A stretch of DNA of 64,000 nucleotides. It comes from Burkholderia ubonensis (GTDB taxonomy: Bacteria; Pseudomonadota; Gammaproteobacteria; Burkholderiales; Burkholderiaceae). The DNA lies in assembly GCF_001718695.1 (NCBI RefSeq), contig NZ_CP013422.1, forward strand, positions 744,001 through 808,000. Reading direction: 5' to 3'. Of this stretch, positions 44,519-55,865 are shown in pieces. Within the stretch, counting starts at the first letter, position 1, and each line of letters starts with the position of its first letter. A program made the translations under genes and the position numbers. Under the pieces are notes generated by a model that was given only the letters and a program-made list of their open reading frames with translations, had not been told where the DNA came from and ran no database searches.

Positions 44519-45460
44519 ATGCTTCTTGGACGCACAGCGAGCGGTCTCTACTGGATGTACCGCTATATCGAGCGCGCGGAGAACACCGCGCGGATCGTCG
44601 ACGCCGGCCTGCGGATGGCGCTCACGCGCACGTCCGACGCGCCTGCGGAATGGTCGTCGGTGCTCGTCAGCTCGGGCGCGGACGACGGCTACCGCGAGAA
44701 ATACGACGCGTACGCGGCCGACACCGTGACCGACTACCTGCTGCGCGACCGCGACAACCCGTCGAGCGTGCTGTCGTGCATCGAGGCCGCGCGCTCGAAC
44801 GCGCGGATGGTGCGCACGGCGCTCACGCGGGAAGCGTGGGAGAGCGTGAACGGCGCATGGCTGTCGCTCGGGCGCGGGCTCGCGCAGCCGGTGCCGGAGG
44901 GCGAGCTGCCGGCGGTGCTCGACCAGGTGAAGCGCGAGACCGCGCTGATCCTCGGCAGCTTCTACAGCACGATGCTGCGCAACGAGATCTTCGATTTCGC
45001 GCAGATCGGCGCGTTCGTCGAGCGGGCCGACAACACCGCGCGGATCCTCGACGTGAAGTACCACCTGCTGCTGCCGTCGGTCTCGCACGTCGGCACGATC
45101 CTCGACAACTACCAGTGGGAAACGATCCTGCGCTGCGTGGCCGCGCACCGCTCGTACCGCTGGGTCTACGACGTGCAGTACAAGCCGCTGAACATCGCCG
45201 ACTACCTGATCCTCAACGGCCGGATGCCGCGCTCGCTGCGCTATTGCTACGGCCGCGTCGTGTCGAGCCTCAACCTGCTCGCGAAGGACTACGGCGTCAC
45301 GCACCCGTGTCACGACACCGCCACGAAGATCCTGCAAATGTTGTCCGACACCAGCGTCGAGCGGATCTTCAAGAGCGGCCTGCACGAATTCCTGACCGAC
45401 TTCATCGGCCGCAACAACAGCCTGGGGCTCGAAATCGCCCAGGCGTACAACTTCGACTGA
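44519..45460 (+). CDS. Alpha-E domain protein
   Basis: A 313-residue, fully helical cytoplasmic protein of the alpha-E family. The N-terminus MLLGRTASGLYWMYRYIERAENTARI is a textbook alpha-E start, repeated in part as AFVERADNTARILDVKYH near residue 165. The function is unknown; the family occurs almost only next to circularly permuted ATP-grasp and transglutaminase-like genes, so it is probably a scaffold or partner of the ligase. The start lies 70 bases after the ATP-grasp gene with GGAGTGGACACAAG upstream. Confidence 0.93.
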   Translation: MLLGRTASGLYWMYRYIERAENTARIVDAGLRMALTRTSDAPAEWSSVLVSSGADDGYREKYDAYAADTVTDYLLRDRDNPSSVLSCIEAARSNARMVRTALTREAWESVNGAWLSLGRGLAQPVPEGELPAVLDQVKRETALILGSFYSTMLRNEIFDFAQIGAFVERADNTARILDVKYHLLLPSVSHVGTILDNYQWETILRCVAAHRSYRWVYDVQYKPLNIADYLILNGRMPRSLRYCYGRVVSSLNLLAKDYGVTHPCHDTATKILQMLSDTSVERIFKSGLHEFLTDFIGRNNSLGLEIAQAYNFD

Positions 45461-45468
45461 GACTTGCC

Positions 45469-46456
45469 ATGCGACTCGCCATCCGACACATCTCGCGTTA
45501 TCAGTTCGACGATCAGGTCACCCACGTGCTGCAACGGCTGCGGCTGCGTCCGCAATCGGGGCCGGGCCAGACGGTGCGCGCGTGGCAGGTCACGATCGAC
45601 GGCGTCGAGCCGACGCTCACCTATGCCGACGGGCTCGGCAACCGCACCGACCTCGTGCGGCACGACCGCGGCACGAAGCCGGAGATCGTGATCGTCGCGG
45701 CGGGCGTCGTCGAGACCCAGGACCGCGCGGGCATCCTCGGGGCACACCGAGGGCTACGCGCCGCCGTGGATCTTCGAGCGCGAGACCGCGCTCACGAAAG
45801 CGGGCGACACGGTGCGCGCGCTTGCCGACGCGCTGCCGATCGAGCAGCGCAGCCTCGAAGCGCTGCACTGGCTGATGACCGAGGTGCACGGCCGCATCGC
45901 GTATGCGCCGCATGCGCCGGACACGCCGGTCGACGCGGAAACCGCGCTGCAAAGCGGCGAGGGCACGAGCCGCGATCATGCGCATGCGTTCATCGCGGCC
46001 GCGCGGGTGCTGAAGATCCCGGCCCGCTACATCTCCGGCTACGTGCTGGCCGACAGCGCGATGCAGCGCATCGCGGACGCGAAGCAGCAAGGCGGCGGCG
46101 CGCACGAGGAAGAGGCCGTCGCGCTGCAAAGCGGTGACGGGATGCAGCAGGCGCTCGGCCAGCGCGTCGATGAAGCGCATGCGTCGCAGTCGCAGGGCAT
46201 GCCGCGGCCGGCGCTCGGCGCGCGGCAGCAGGCGGCCGCGCCGATGCAGCAGCCCGCCGGCCACGCGTGGGCCGAGGCGTATGTCGACGGGCTCGGCTGG
46301 GTCGGCTTCGATCCGTTCATGAACCGCTGCCCGGACGAGCGCTACGTGCGCATCGCGACCGGCCTTGACTCCCGCGACGCGCAGCCGGTGACCGGGGCCG
46401 GCGCGACGCCGCTCGGCATCGAGATCAGCGTCGTGCAGTCGCCGGAACTGGTCTGA
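45469..46456 (+). pseudogene. Transglutaminase-like protein, frameshifted
   Basis: Begins ATG 45469 (MRLAIRHISRYQFDDQVTHV), the usual N-terminal beta domain of bacterial transglutaminase-like proteins, 8 bases after the alpha-E stop. The frame is lost near 45740-45748. Changing CTCGGGGCACACC to a 12-base CTCGGCGACACC restores GILGDTEGYAPPWIF, so one extra base is likely. The rest (to 46456) includes the papain-like core. His and Asp are present in GHAWAEAYVDGLGWVGFDP, but the position of the catalytic Cys in the usual GVCQDxAH reads GTSRDHAH. It may thus be inactive even if the frame is repaired. A Gln-rich insert lies at about 46090-46250. Confidence 0.85.
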
Positions 46457-46552
46457 CGCGCACGTCAGCCGACGAACCCGTCGCGCCGCTGAGCCGCGCC
46501 CGATCCGGCGCGGCGCGACGGCCCGATCCAACCTGAGCCGAGCCGCTTTGCC

Positions 46553-49500
46553 ATGCCCATTCACGTCGCGCTGCATCACACCACCCGTTACCGCTACGAC
46601 CGGCTCGTCAATCTCGGCCCGCAGGTCGTGCGGCTGCGTCCCGCGCCGCATTGCCGCACGCCGATCGTCGCGTATTCGATGACCGTGCGGCCCGCGCAGC
46701 ACTTCATCAACTGGCAGCAGGACCCGTTCGCGAACTACCTGGCCCGGCTGGTGTTTCCGGAGCGCACGCGCGAGTTCGAGATCACGGTCGATCTCGTCGC
46801 CGAGATGTCGGTCTACAACCCGTTCGACTTCTTCCTCGAAGGCAGCGCCGAGCAGTACCCGTTCCAGTACGACGATGCGCTGCGCACCGAGCTCGCGCCG
46901 TATCTCGCGTGCGATCCGCATACGAGCGCGTCGCCCGCGTTCCGCGCGTATCTCGACGGAATCGACCGCACGCCGGCCGGCACCGTGAACTTCCTCGTCG
47001 CGCTGAACCAGAAGCTGCAGCACGACATCCGCTATCTGGTGCGGATGGAGCCGGGCGTGCAGACGCCCGAACAGACGCTCGAGCTCGCGTCGGGCTCGTG
47101 CCGCGACAGCGGCTGGCTGCTCGTGCAGCTGTGCCGGCACCTGGGCATCGCCGCGCGCTTCGTGTCGGGCTACCTGATCCAGCTCACGCCGGACGTCAAG
47201 TCGCTCGACGGCCCGAGCGGCACGGCGGTCGACTTCACCGACCTGCACGCGTGGTGCGAGGTCTATCTGCCGGGCGCGGGCTGGATCGGCTTCGACCCGA
47301 CGTCGGGCCTGCTCGCCGGCGAAGGGCACATTCCGCTCGCGTGCACGCCGCAGCCGACCAGCGCTGCACCGGTCGAGGGGCTGATCGACGAATGCGACGT
47401 CGCGTTCGAGCACGAGATGGCGGTCACGCGCGTGTACGAATCGCCGCGCGTGACGAAGCCGTACACCGACGCGCAATGGGGCGCGGTGCGCGCGCTCGGC
47501 GCCCGGGTCGACGCGGCGCTGACGGCCGGCGACGTGCGGCTCACGCAGGGCGGCGAGCCGACCTTCGTGTCGATCGACGACCGCGACGGCGCGGAATGGA
47601 ACACCGACGCGCTCGGGCCGACCAAGCGCGGCTATGCGACCGAGCTCGTGCAGCGGCTGCGCGCCGAGTACGGCCATGGCGGCTTCCTGCATTTCGGGCA
47701 GGGCAAGTGGTATCCGGGCGAGCAGCTGCCGCGCTGGGCGCTGTCGATCTTCTGGCGCGCGGACGGGCAGCCGGCCTGGCGCGATCCGTCGCTGTTCGCG
47801 GACGAGCGCGCGCCGTCGGCCCTGACGACCGGCGACGCGAAGCGCTTCATCGACGCGCTGGCCGCGCGCCTGAACCTGACAGGCGAATTCATCCGTCCGG
47901 GTTACGAAGACGTCTGGTACTACCTGTGGCGCGAGCGCCGGCTGCCGGTCAACGTCGATCCGTTCGACGCGCGGCTCGACGACGAGCTGGAGCGCGCGCG
48001 GCTGCGCAAGGTGTTCGAGCAGAAGCTCGACAGCGTGGTCGGCTACGTGCTGCCGCTCAGGCGCGCGGATGAATCCCCGGGGCTCGAAGGCCCGTGCTGG
48101 CAGACCGGCCCGTGGTTCTTCCGCGACGAGCGGATGTACCTCGTGCCCGGCGATTCGCCGATGGGCTACCGGCTGCCGCTCGACTCGCTGCCGTGGGTCG
48201 GCCGCGCCGATTATCCGGTCCTGGTCGAGCGCGACCCGTTCGCGCCGAGCGAGCCGCTGCCGGACGCCGACGCGTTCCGCGCGCGCCATGCCGGCACGGG
48301 CGATGCGCCGCGCTATCTGGCCGGCGTGCATCGCGAGGCGCCCGCGCAGACCGTGATGCAGTGGCGCGAAGTTGGTACGACGGATGGCGCGGCGGGCGAC
48401 GCGCGCCGTGCCGCTCCGGACGCGACGCGCCGTCCCGAGCGCTTCGAATCGGCCGCGTGGATCACGCGCACCGCGCTGTGCGTCGAGGTGCGCAACGGCA
48501 TCCTGTACGTGTTCATGCCGCCGCTCGCCGCGCTCGACGATTATCTCGACCTGCTGGACGCGATCGAGCTGACCGCCGGCGCGCTCGGCGTGAAGCTCGT
48601 GCTCGAAGGCTATCCGCCGCCGCGCGACGCGCGCCTGAAGCTGCTGCAGGTGACGCCGGACCCGGGCGTGATCGAGGTCAACATCCATCCGGCGCACAGT
48701 TTCGACGAGCTGGTCGGCCATACCGAATTCCTGTACGACGCGGCGTGGCAGTCGCGGCTCAGCAGCGAGAAGTTCATGGTCGACGGCCGCCACGTCGGCA
48801 CGGGCGGCGGCAACCACTTCGTGCTCGGCGGCGCGACGCCGGCCGACAGCCCGTTCCTGCGGCGTCCGGACCTGCTCGCGAGCCTGATCGCGTACTGGCA
48901 CAACCACCCGTCGCTGTCCTATCTGTTCTCGGGCCTGTTCATCGGCCCGACGAGCCAGGCGCCGCGCGTCGACGAAGCGCGCAACGACCAGCTCTACGAG
49001 CTCGACATCGCGTTCGCGGAGATCCAGCGCAACCGGCTGCTGCACGGGCACGACATGCCGCCGTGGCTCGTCGACCGCGTGCTGCGCAACCTGCTGATCG
49101 ACGTGACCGGCAACACGCACCGCAGCGAGTTCTGCATCGACAAGCTGTATTCGCCCGATTCGCCGACCGGCCGGCTCGGCCTGCTCGAACTGCGCGCGTT
49201 CGAGATGCCGCCGCATGCGCGGATGAGCATCGTGCAGCAACTGCTGCTGCGCGCGCTCGTCGCGCGCTTCTGGGCCGTGCCGTACACGACGCCGCTCACG
49301 CGCTGGGGCACCGCGCTGCACGACCGCTTCATGCTGCCCGCGTTCCTGAAGATGGATTTCGACGACGTGCTGGCCGAGCTGCGCGACGCCGGGTTTGCGT
49401 TCGATCCCGCATGGTTCGCGCCGCATTTCGAATTCCGCTTCCCGCTGTTCGGCCAGATCGCGGTGAACGGGATGCAGCTGTCGCTGCGCGGCGCGCTGGA

Positions 49501-49978
49501 GCCGTGGCACGTGATGGGCGAGGAGGGCGCGATCGGCGGTACGGTGCGCTACGTCGACTCGTCGCTCGAGCGGCTAGAAGTGCGCGTGACCGGGTTGAAC
49601 GACAACCGGCACGTCGTGACCGTCAACGGCCGCGCGCTGCCGCTGCAGCCGACCGGCACCGCCGGCGAATACGTCGCGGGCGTGCGCTACAAGGCGTGGG
49701 CGCCGCCGTCCGCGCTGCATCCGACGATCGGCGTGCATGCGCCGCTGACGTTCGACATCGTCGATACGTGGATGCAGCGCTCGCTCGGCGGCTGCCGCTA
49801 TCACGTCGCGCATCCGGGCGGGCGCAACTACGCGACGTTCCCGGTCAACGCGTACGAGGCCGAGAGCCGGCGGCTCGCGCGTTTCGTCGCGATGGGGCAT
49901 ACGCCGGGACGGATGGTGGTGGCGGCGGCCGCGCCGAGCCGCGAGTTCCCGTTCACGCTGGACCTGCGGCGGCCCTGA
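46553..49978 (+). CDS. Transglutaminase-like/DUF2126 fusion protein
   Basis: A 1141-residue cytoplasmic protein. Residues 1-290 form a transglutaminase-like domain: beta region at the start, Cys in ELASGSCRDSGWLL near 185, His in DLHAWCEVYLPGAGWIGFDPTSG near 228 and Asp in the same segment, so the triad is complete. The remaining 850 residues are DUF2126, with conserved RLTQGGEPTFVSIDDRDG near 335 and GTGGGNHFVLGGATPADSP near 755. Such proteins are thought to act as peptidases on the product of the neighbouring ATP-grasp enzymes; this is prediction from comparative genomics. It starts 96 bases after the previous gene. Confidence 0.92.
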   Translation: MPIHVALHHTTRYRYDRLVNLGPQVVRLRPAPHCRTPIVAYSMTVRPAQHFINWQQDPFANYLARLVFPERTREFEITVDLVAEMSVYNPFDFFLEGSAEQYPFQYDDALRTELAPYLACDPHTSASPAFRAYLDGIDRTPAGTVNFLVALNQKLQHDIRYLVRMEPGVQTPEQTLELASGSCRDSGWLLVQLCRHLGIAARFVSGYLIQLTPDVKSLDGPSGTAVDFTDLHAWCEVYLPGAGWIGFDPTSGLLAGEGHIPLACTPQPTSAAPVEGLIDECDVAFEHEMAVTRVYESPRVTKPYTDAQWGAVRALGARVDAALTAGDVRLTQGGEPTFVSIDDRDGAEWNTDALGPTKRGYATELVQRLRAEYGHGGFLHFGQGKWYPGEQLPRWALSIFWRADGQPAWRDPSLFADERAPSALTTGDAKRFIDALAARLNLTGEFIRPGYEDVWYYLWRERRLPVNVDPFDARLDDELERARLRKVFEQKLDSVVGYVLPLRRADESPGLEGPCWQTGPWFFRDERMYLVPGDSPMGYRLPLDSLPWVGRADYPVLVERDPFAPSEPLPDADAFRARHAGTGDAPRYLAGVHREAPAQTVMQWREVGTTDGAAGDARRAAPDATRRPERFESAAWITRTALCVEVRNGILYVFMPPLAALDDYLDLLDAIELTAGALGVKLVLEGYPPPRDARLKLLQVTPDPGVIEVNIHPAHSFDELVGHTEFLYDAAWQSRLSSEKFMVDGRHVGTGGGNHFVLGGATPADSPFLRRPDLLASLIAYWHNHPSLSYLFSGLFIGPTSQAPRVDEARNDQLYELDIAFAEIQRNRLLHGHDMPPWLVDRVLRNLLIDVTGNTHRSEFCIDKLYSPDSPTGRLGLLELRAFEMPPHARMSIVQQLLLRALVARFWAVPYTTPLTRWGTALHDRFMLPAFLKMDFDDVLAELRDAGFAFDPAWFAPHFEFRFPLFGQIAVNGMQLSLRGALEPWHVMGEEGAIGGTVRYVDSSLERLEVRVTGLNDNRHVVTVNGRALPLQPTGTAGEYVAGVRYKAWAPPSALHPTIGVHAPLTFDIVDTWMQRSLGGCRYHVAHPGGRNYATFPVNAYEAESRRLARFVAMGHTPGRMVVAAAAPSREFPFTLDLRRP

Positions 49979-50196
49979 GCGCTGCATGCATGGAGGAGAC
50001 CTGATGACGATGCGCGGACGGCCGGGGCGACCGGGGCGACAGCGCGCGCCGGCCGATGGCGGCCCCGCCGGAATGCTAGGATGCCGGCAGAGCGCGGTCG
50101 CGCACGCGCGCCGCGCACCGTGGCGGCGCGTGTGCGGGATCGACTGCTGTTTGCTTCTGCTGACTTGCGCTTCCTGACTCAAGACGGACCGATACC

Positions 50197-52862
50197 GTGC
50201 CGCCCATTCACCCCGACGATCTCGCCGCCGCCGACGCGATGCACACGCTCTTCGATACCGGGTCGCAGCCCGACGCCGCCGAGCTGGCCGCCGCGCTTGC
50301 CGCGCCGGCCGCCGCCGGCCGCTACGACGAGCTGCGCGGCAGCGCGGCCGGCCTGCAGGCGCCCGCGCTCGCGCCCGCGTGGCGCGCGTTCTTCACGCAC
50401 CTCGGCAGCGACGGCGTCGCCGATCTCGACCGCCGCGCGGACGCGCTGCAGCGGCGCATGCGCGAGAACGGCCTGTTCTACCAGCTGCACGAGCAGCGCG
50501 CCGGCGACGGCGCGACCGGCCCGTGGTCGCTGGACCTGCTGCCGCTGATCGTCACGTCGCAGGACTGGGCCGCGATCGAGCGCGGCGTGCTGCAGCGCGT
50601 GCGGCTGCTCAACGCGATGATGGCCGACCTCTACGGGCCGCAGACCATCCTGCAGCGCGGGCTGCTGCCGCCCGCGCTCGTCACCGGGCATCCCGGCTAC
50701 CTGCGCGCGATGCGCGGCGCGCGGGTGCCCGGCGACACGTGGCTGCACGTCGTCGCGTTCGATCTCGCGCGCGGGCCGGACGGCCAGTGGCGGGTGCTCG
50801 CGCATCACACGCAGGGCGCGGCCGGGCTCGGCTATCTGCTGGAAAACCGCCTGATCGTGTCGCGCCTGCTGCCGCGCACCTTCCGCGGGCTGCGCGTGCA
50901 GCGGCTCGCGGCGAGCTACCGCGCGCTGCTGCAGAGCATGCAGGCGCTGAGCCCGGCGGGGAAGAACTCGCGGATCGTGCTGCTGACGCCCGGGCCGCAC
51001 AGCGCGACGTATTTCGAGCATGCGTATCTCGCGCGCTACCTCGGCCTCACGCTGGTCGAGGGCGGCGACCTGACCGCGCGCGACAACCGCGTGTTCCTGA
51101 AGACGCTGCGCGGGCTCGAACCCGTGCACGGGATACTGCGGCGCGTCGACGACGCGTGGCTCGATCCGCTGGAGCTGCGGCCCGATTCGATGCTCGGCGT
51201 GCCGGGGCTGCTGCAGGCGGTGCGCGCGGGCAACGTGCTGCTCGCGAACGCGCCGGGCTCGAGCTTCCTCGAATCGCCGGGCATGCTCGGCTTCCTGCCG
51301 CGTCTCGCGGAAAGCCTGCTCGGCACGACGCTGACGCTGCCGGCCGTGCATTCGTGGTGGTGTGGCGAGCCGGCCGCGTGCGACGACGCGCTGCCGCAGC
51401 TCGCGCGCTGCATCATCAAGCCGTCGTTCCCGCCGGACGTGCAGGCGGGCGGCGGCTTCGAGCCGGTGATCGGCGCGCGGCTCACGCACGCGCAGCTCGC
51501 CGAATGGCGCGCGCGCATCCTCGCGAATCCCGCGCACTACACGGTGCAGGCCGACCTGCCGCTGTCGCAGGCGCCGACGTGGCCGGGCCACCGCGAGCCG
51601 GGCGACGGCTACGGCAACGGCGGCGCGCGGATCGTGCCGAAGCCGCTGCTGCTGCGGGTGTTCGCGCTCGCGGACGGCGCCGCGCGCTGGCGCGTGCTGC
51701 CCGGCGGCCTGTCGCGGGTCGGCGCGCGCGACGCGCTGTTCAACGCGCCGATGCCGCGCGGCGGCAGCACGGTCGATACGTGGGTGATGACGGAAGGCGT
51801 CGTCGATGCGACGACGCTGCTGCAGACCCACCTCAGCGCGGAGGACCTGACCACCGCGCAGCCGCGCGCGATCGCGAGCCGCGCCGCGGAGAACCTGTTC
51901 TGGCTCGGGCGCTACACCGAGCGCGCGACCAACCTGATGCGGCTCGCGCGCGCGGCGCTCGAACGGCTGCGCGGCGAGGACGACGCGGACAGCCCCGCGC
52001 ATCTGGAGCTGATCGACACGCTGTGCCGCGACACGGGCCTGATTGCGGCCGACGCGCCGAGCGCGGTCGACGCGCCGCGCGCGTTCCAGCATGCGCTCGC
52101 CGTATATCGCTGACGCGCGGCGCGGACCGCGCGGCGGGCATTGCGTCGTGCCTGTTCGGGATGCGCGGCGCGGCGGCCGCGATCCGCGAGCGGCTGTCGA
52201 GCGAGCAATGGCGGCTGATCGACGACGCGACCCAGCTGTTCGCCGACAGCACCGGCAACGCGGAAGCGGAAGAGCAGCTCGGCAACGAAGCGCTGCAGCT
52301 GCTCGAACGGCTCGGCCTGCTGCTCGGCGCGATCACCGGCGCGCAGACCGACAACATGACGCGCGACGACGGCTGGCGGCTGCTGTCGATCGGCCGGCAG
52401 ATCGACCGGCTGGACTTCCTGTGCAGCGTGCTGCGATTTGCGTTCGAGGAGGGCGCGGTGCACAAGCAGGACGGCTTCGAGCTGGTGCTGGAGCTGTTCG
52501 ACAGCGCGATCACGTTCCGCTCGCGCTTCCAGCGCGGCTTCGACGTCGCGCCGCTGCTGTCGCTCGTCGTGCTCGACACCGACAATCCGCGCTCGCTCGC
52601 GTGGGTCGTGCAGGCGATGCGCGGGCGTCTGACGAAGGTCGAGCGCAGCGAGGGCTACGCGCTGTCCGAGCTGGCCGACGCGATACCGGACGTGCCCGGC
52701 TGGTCGCTGCACGAGTTGTGCGAAACCAGCAGCGACGATGGCCGCCACGACCGGCTGCTCGAGCGCCTCGACACGACCGTGAAGGCCGTGTGGGAGCTGT
52801 CGAACCGGATCGGCGAACGCTATTTCAGCCACGTGCGCGAGGCGGGCAGGACGCTATGGTGA
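50197..52862 (+). pseudogene. Circularly permuted ATP-grasp/alpha-E fusion protein, frameshifted
   Basis: GTG start at 50197 (PPIHPDDLAAADAMHTLFD). The first 540 residues are a circularly permuted ATP-grasp domain (LNAMMADLYGPQTILQRGLLP near 145, PSFPPDVQAGGGFEPVIGARL near 410). An alpha-E domain follows (SRAAENLFWLGRYTERATNL near 560). The frame ends early at 52113 (LAVYR stop), but alpha-E homology continues at once in another frame (SLTRGADRAAGIASCLFGMR) to 52862. One missing base near 52105 (TAC-TCG read as TA-TCG) explains it. The fused two-domain form combines what the two genes at 43033 and 44519 encode separately. Confidence 0.88.
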
Positions 52863-53875
52863 CGACGACCAAATCCGCGGCGAAGGCGCCGCCCGCACCG
52901 GACGCGGCGGCACCTGCCGCGCCCGTCGCCGGCCGGCTGCTGCGCGTCACGCATGACACCGAGTACCGCTACGCGGCGCGGGTCGAATCCGCGCAGCACC
53001 AGGCGCGCCTGACGCCGCTCGCGACGCCGCGCCAGCAGGTGCTGTCGTTCGCGCTCGACATCGAACCCGCGCCGGAAAGCGTCGGCGCCGAGACCGATGC
53101 GTTCGGCAACGCGCGCACGTCGTTCGCGCTGAACCAGCCGCACGACGCGCTGTTCGTGCGCAGCCGCAGCGTCGTGCGGGTGACGCCGCCCGTCTGGTCG
53201 GCCGGCGCGCGCGGCGAGCCGCCGCCCGCGATCGCGCAGCCGGACCCGGCGCGGGCGAGCGCGTGGGAAGCGGTGCGCGAGCGGTTCTGCTTTCGCGCGG
53301 GGCAGCCGTACGATGCCGCGAGCGAATTCGTATTCGCGTCGCCGCACGTCGCGTGCGATCCGGCGCTGGCCGCGTATGCGGCGGTCAGCTTCACGCCCGG
53401 CCGGCCGCTCGTGCAGGCGGCGTGGGACCTGATGCGACGCATCCACGCGGAATTCACGTATGCGCCGAACAGCACCGACGTGACGACGACCGCGCTCGAT
53501 GCGCTCGCGCTGCGCCAGGGCGTCTGCCAGGATTTCGCGCACGTGATGATCGGCGCGCTGCGCTCGCTCGGGCTGGCCGCACGGTACGTGAGCGGCTATC
53601 TGCTGACGCAGCCGCCGCCGGGGCAGCCGCGGCTGATCGGCGCGGACGCGTCGCATGCGTGGGTCGAGGTGTACGACCCGGCGTGGCCGGAGGACGGCGG
53701 CTGGCTGCAGCTCGATCCGACCAACGATCGCGCGCCGGGCGACGACTACGTGATGCTGTCGATCGGCCGCGACTACGCGGACGTGACGCCGCTGCGCGGC
53801 GTGATCCGCGGCGGCGGCGCCGATCAGGAGCTGAGGGTGGGGGTGACGGTCGAGCCGCTCGACGAGGGAGCGTGA
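52856..53875 (+). CDS. Transglutaminase-like cysteine protease family protein
   Basis: A 339-residue protein. After an Ala/Pro-rich N-terminal stretch of 25 residues come the N-terminal beta domain (LLRVTHDTEYRYAARVESAQ) and the papain-like core. The core has Cys in LRQGVCQDFAHVMIGALRSLG near residue 220, His in DASHAWVEVYDPAW near 263 and Asp in LQLDPTNDRAPGDDY near 283. The triad is complete. Its ATG overlaps the end of the ATP-grasp/alpha-E gene by 7 bases. It is probably the partner hydrolase or transferase of that ligase. Confidence 0.93.
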   Translation: MVTTTKSAAKAPPAPDAAAPAAPVAGRLLRVTHDTEYRYAARVESAQHQARLTPLATPRQQVLSFALDIEPAPESVGAETDAFGNARTSFALNQPHDALFVRSRSVVRVTPPVWSAGARGEPPPAIAQPDPARASAWEAVRERFCFRAGQPYDAASEFVFASPHVACDPALAAYAAVSFTPGRPLVQAAWDLMRRIHAEFTYAPNSTDVTTTALDALALRQGVCQDFAHVMIGALRSLGLAARYVSGYLLTQPPPGQPRLIGADASHAWVEVYDPAWPEDGGWLQLDPTNDRAPGDDYVMLSIGRDYADVTPLRGVIRGGGADQELRVGVTVEPLDEGA

Positions 53876-54060
53876 CGCGGCATGATCGGCCGCCCGCGCC
53901 GCGCGTCCTGCGTTTAAGTCTTCGTTAATACGGCCGGCTTAGCATGGTGATGCTGGCGAACGGATCGCACGCTGGTCCGGCGCCGGTGGCACGTGCGGGT
54001 GCGCCGCCGCGATGACGGCGCGCCGACGCGCGTCGCCGGCCGAATGCAGGGGCGGCATCC

Positions 54061-54333
54061 ATGATCAAGCACTTCGACTACACGTTCGGCAACGAGACGA
54101 TTTCGCTCTGCGCGAGCTTCGGCGCGGGTCCGGCGTTGCGCCGGGTGCTCGTCAGCCGCGCGGACTCGATGGCGACGCTGGTGGTGCTCGACGCGCGCGG
54201 CTTGTCGGGGCTGCTGAAGGTCGCGACCGAGGCGCCGGAAGGGCTGCTCGACGATGCGATCCGCAAGGTCGGCGACGAACGGCTCGTCGAGCGGGCGATC
54301 CGCGGCCGGGCGATCGTCGAAGCCGCGTTGTGA
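54061..54333 (+). CDS. Small hypothetical protein
   Basis: A 90-residue protein (MIKHFDYTFGNETISLCASF and so on) with mixed strand and helix character and no membrane segment. A purine-rich GCAGGGGCGG precedes the ATG, and codon use is typical of the window, which supports a real gene. I do not recognise a family. It lies 185 bases after the transglutaminase-like gene and may be transcribed separately; the AT-rich stretch near 53915-53945 could hold its promoter. Confidence 0.6.
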   Translation: MIKHFDYTFGNETISLCASFGAGPALRRVLVSRADSMATLVVLDARGLSGLLKVATEAPEGLLDDAIRKVGDERLVERAIRGRAIVEAAL

Positions 54334-54373
54334 GCGCAGTCGCGCGTGCACGCGCGATGTCGCCTCGTGCCGC

Positions 54374-55631
<1,258 letters not shown>

Positions 55632-55865
55632 TTACTTGACGCGCTCCATCGCGGCGGGCGAATACCAGAAGGTCCGGTACGTGTCGATTCCGTACGACTT
55701 GCCGTCGTATTTGACGACGGTGCGCACGGTGCGCTCTCCCGTGTAGGAGGATTTGGCGCTGTCGCTCTCTGCCTTCGTGACGTGTGCGGTGATCGATAGG
55801 GCCGCAAAGCCGGTTTGCTCGATGCGGCTATGCCGGCAGAAGACCAGCGATGCGATAACTTTCAA
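55632..55865 (-). pseudogene. 3' fragment of an exported-protein-like gene
   Basis: A frame ending at 55632 encodes TGERTVRTVVKYDGKSYGID, then TYRTFWYSPAAMERVK. The strand-rich pattern resembles the C-terminal part of a secreted or DUF3108-like beta protein. Its 5' end runs into the 3' end of the TetR gene (overlap of 38 bases), and it has neither a ribosome site nor a signal peptide. I read it as a truncated gene left at the border of an inserted segment, with low certainty. Confidence 0.35.

Noticed and set aside
45617..49510. A 1297-residue open frame on the minus strand
   Set aside because: It lies opposite the transglutaminase-like and DUF2126 genes, which carry clear family motifs. Its Arg/Ala/Val-rich composition is that of a shadow frame.
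49979..50196. A short frame beginning MTMRGRPGRPGRQ considered as a gene
   Set aside because: Composition is GC-driven and it has no homology-like pattern. It is more likely untranslated spacer before the GTG at 50197.
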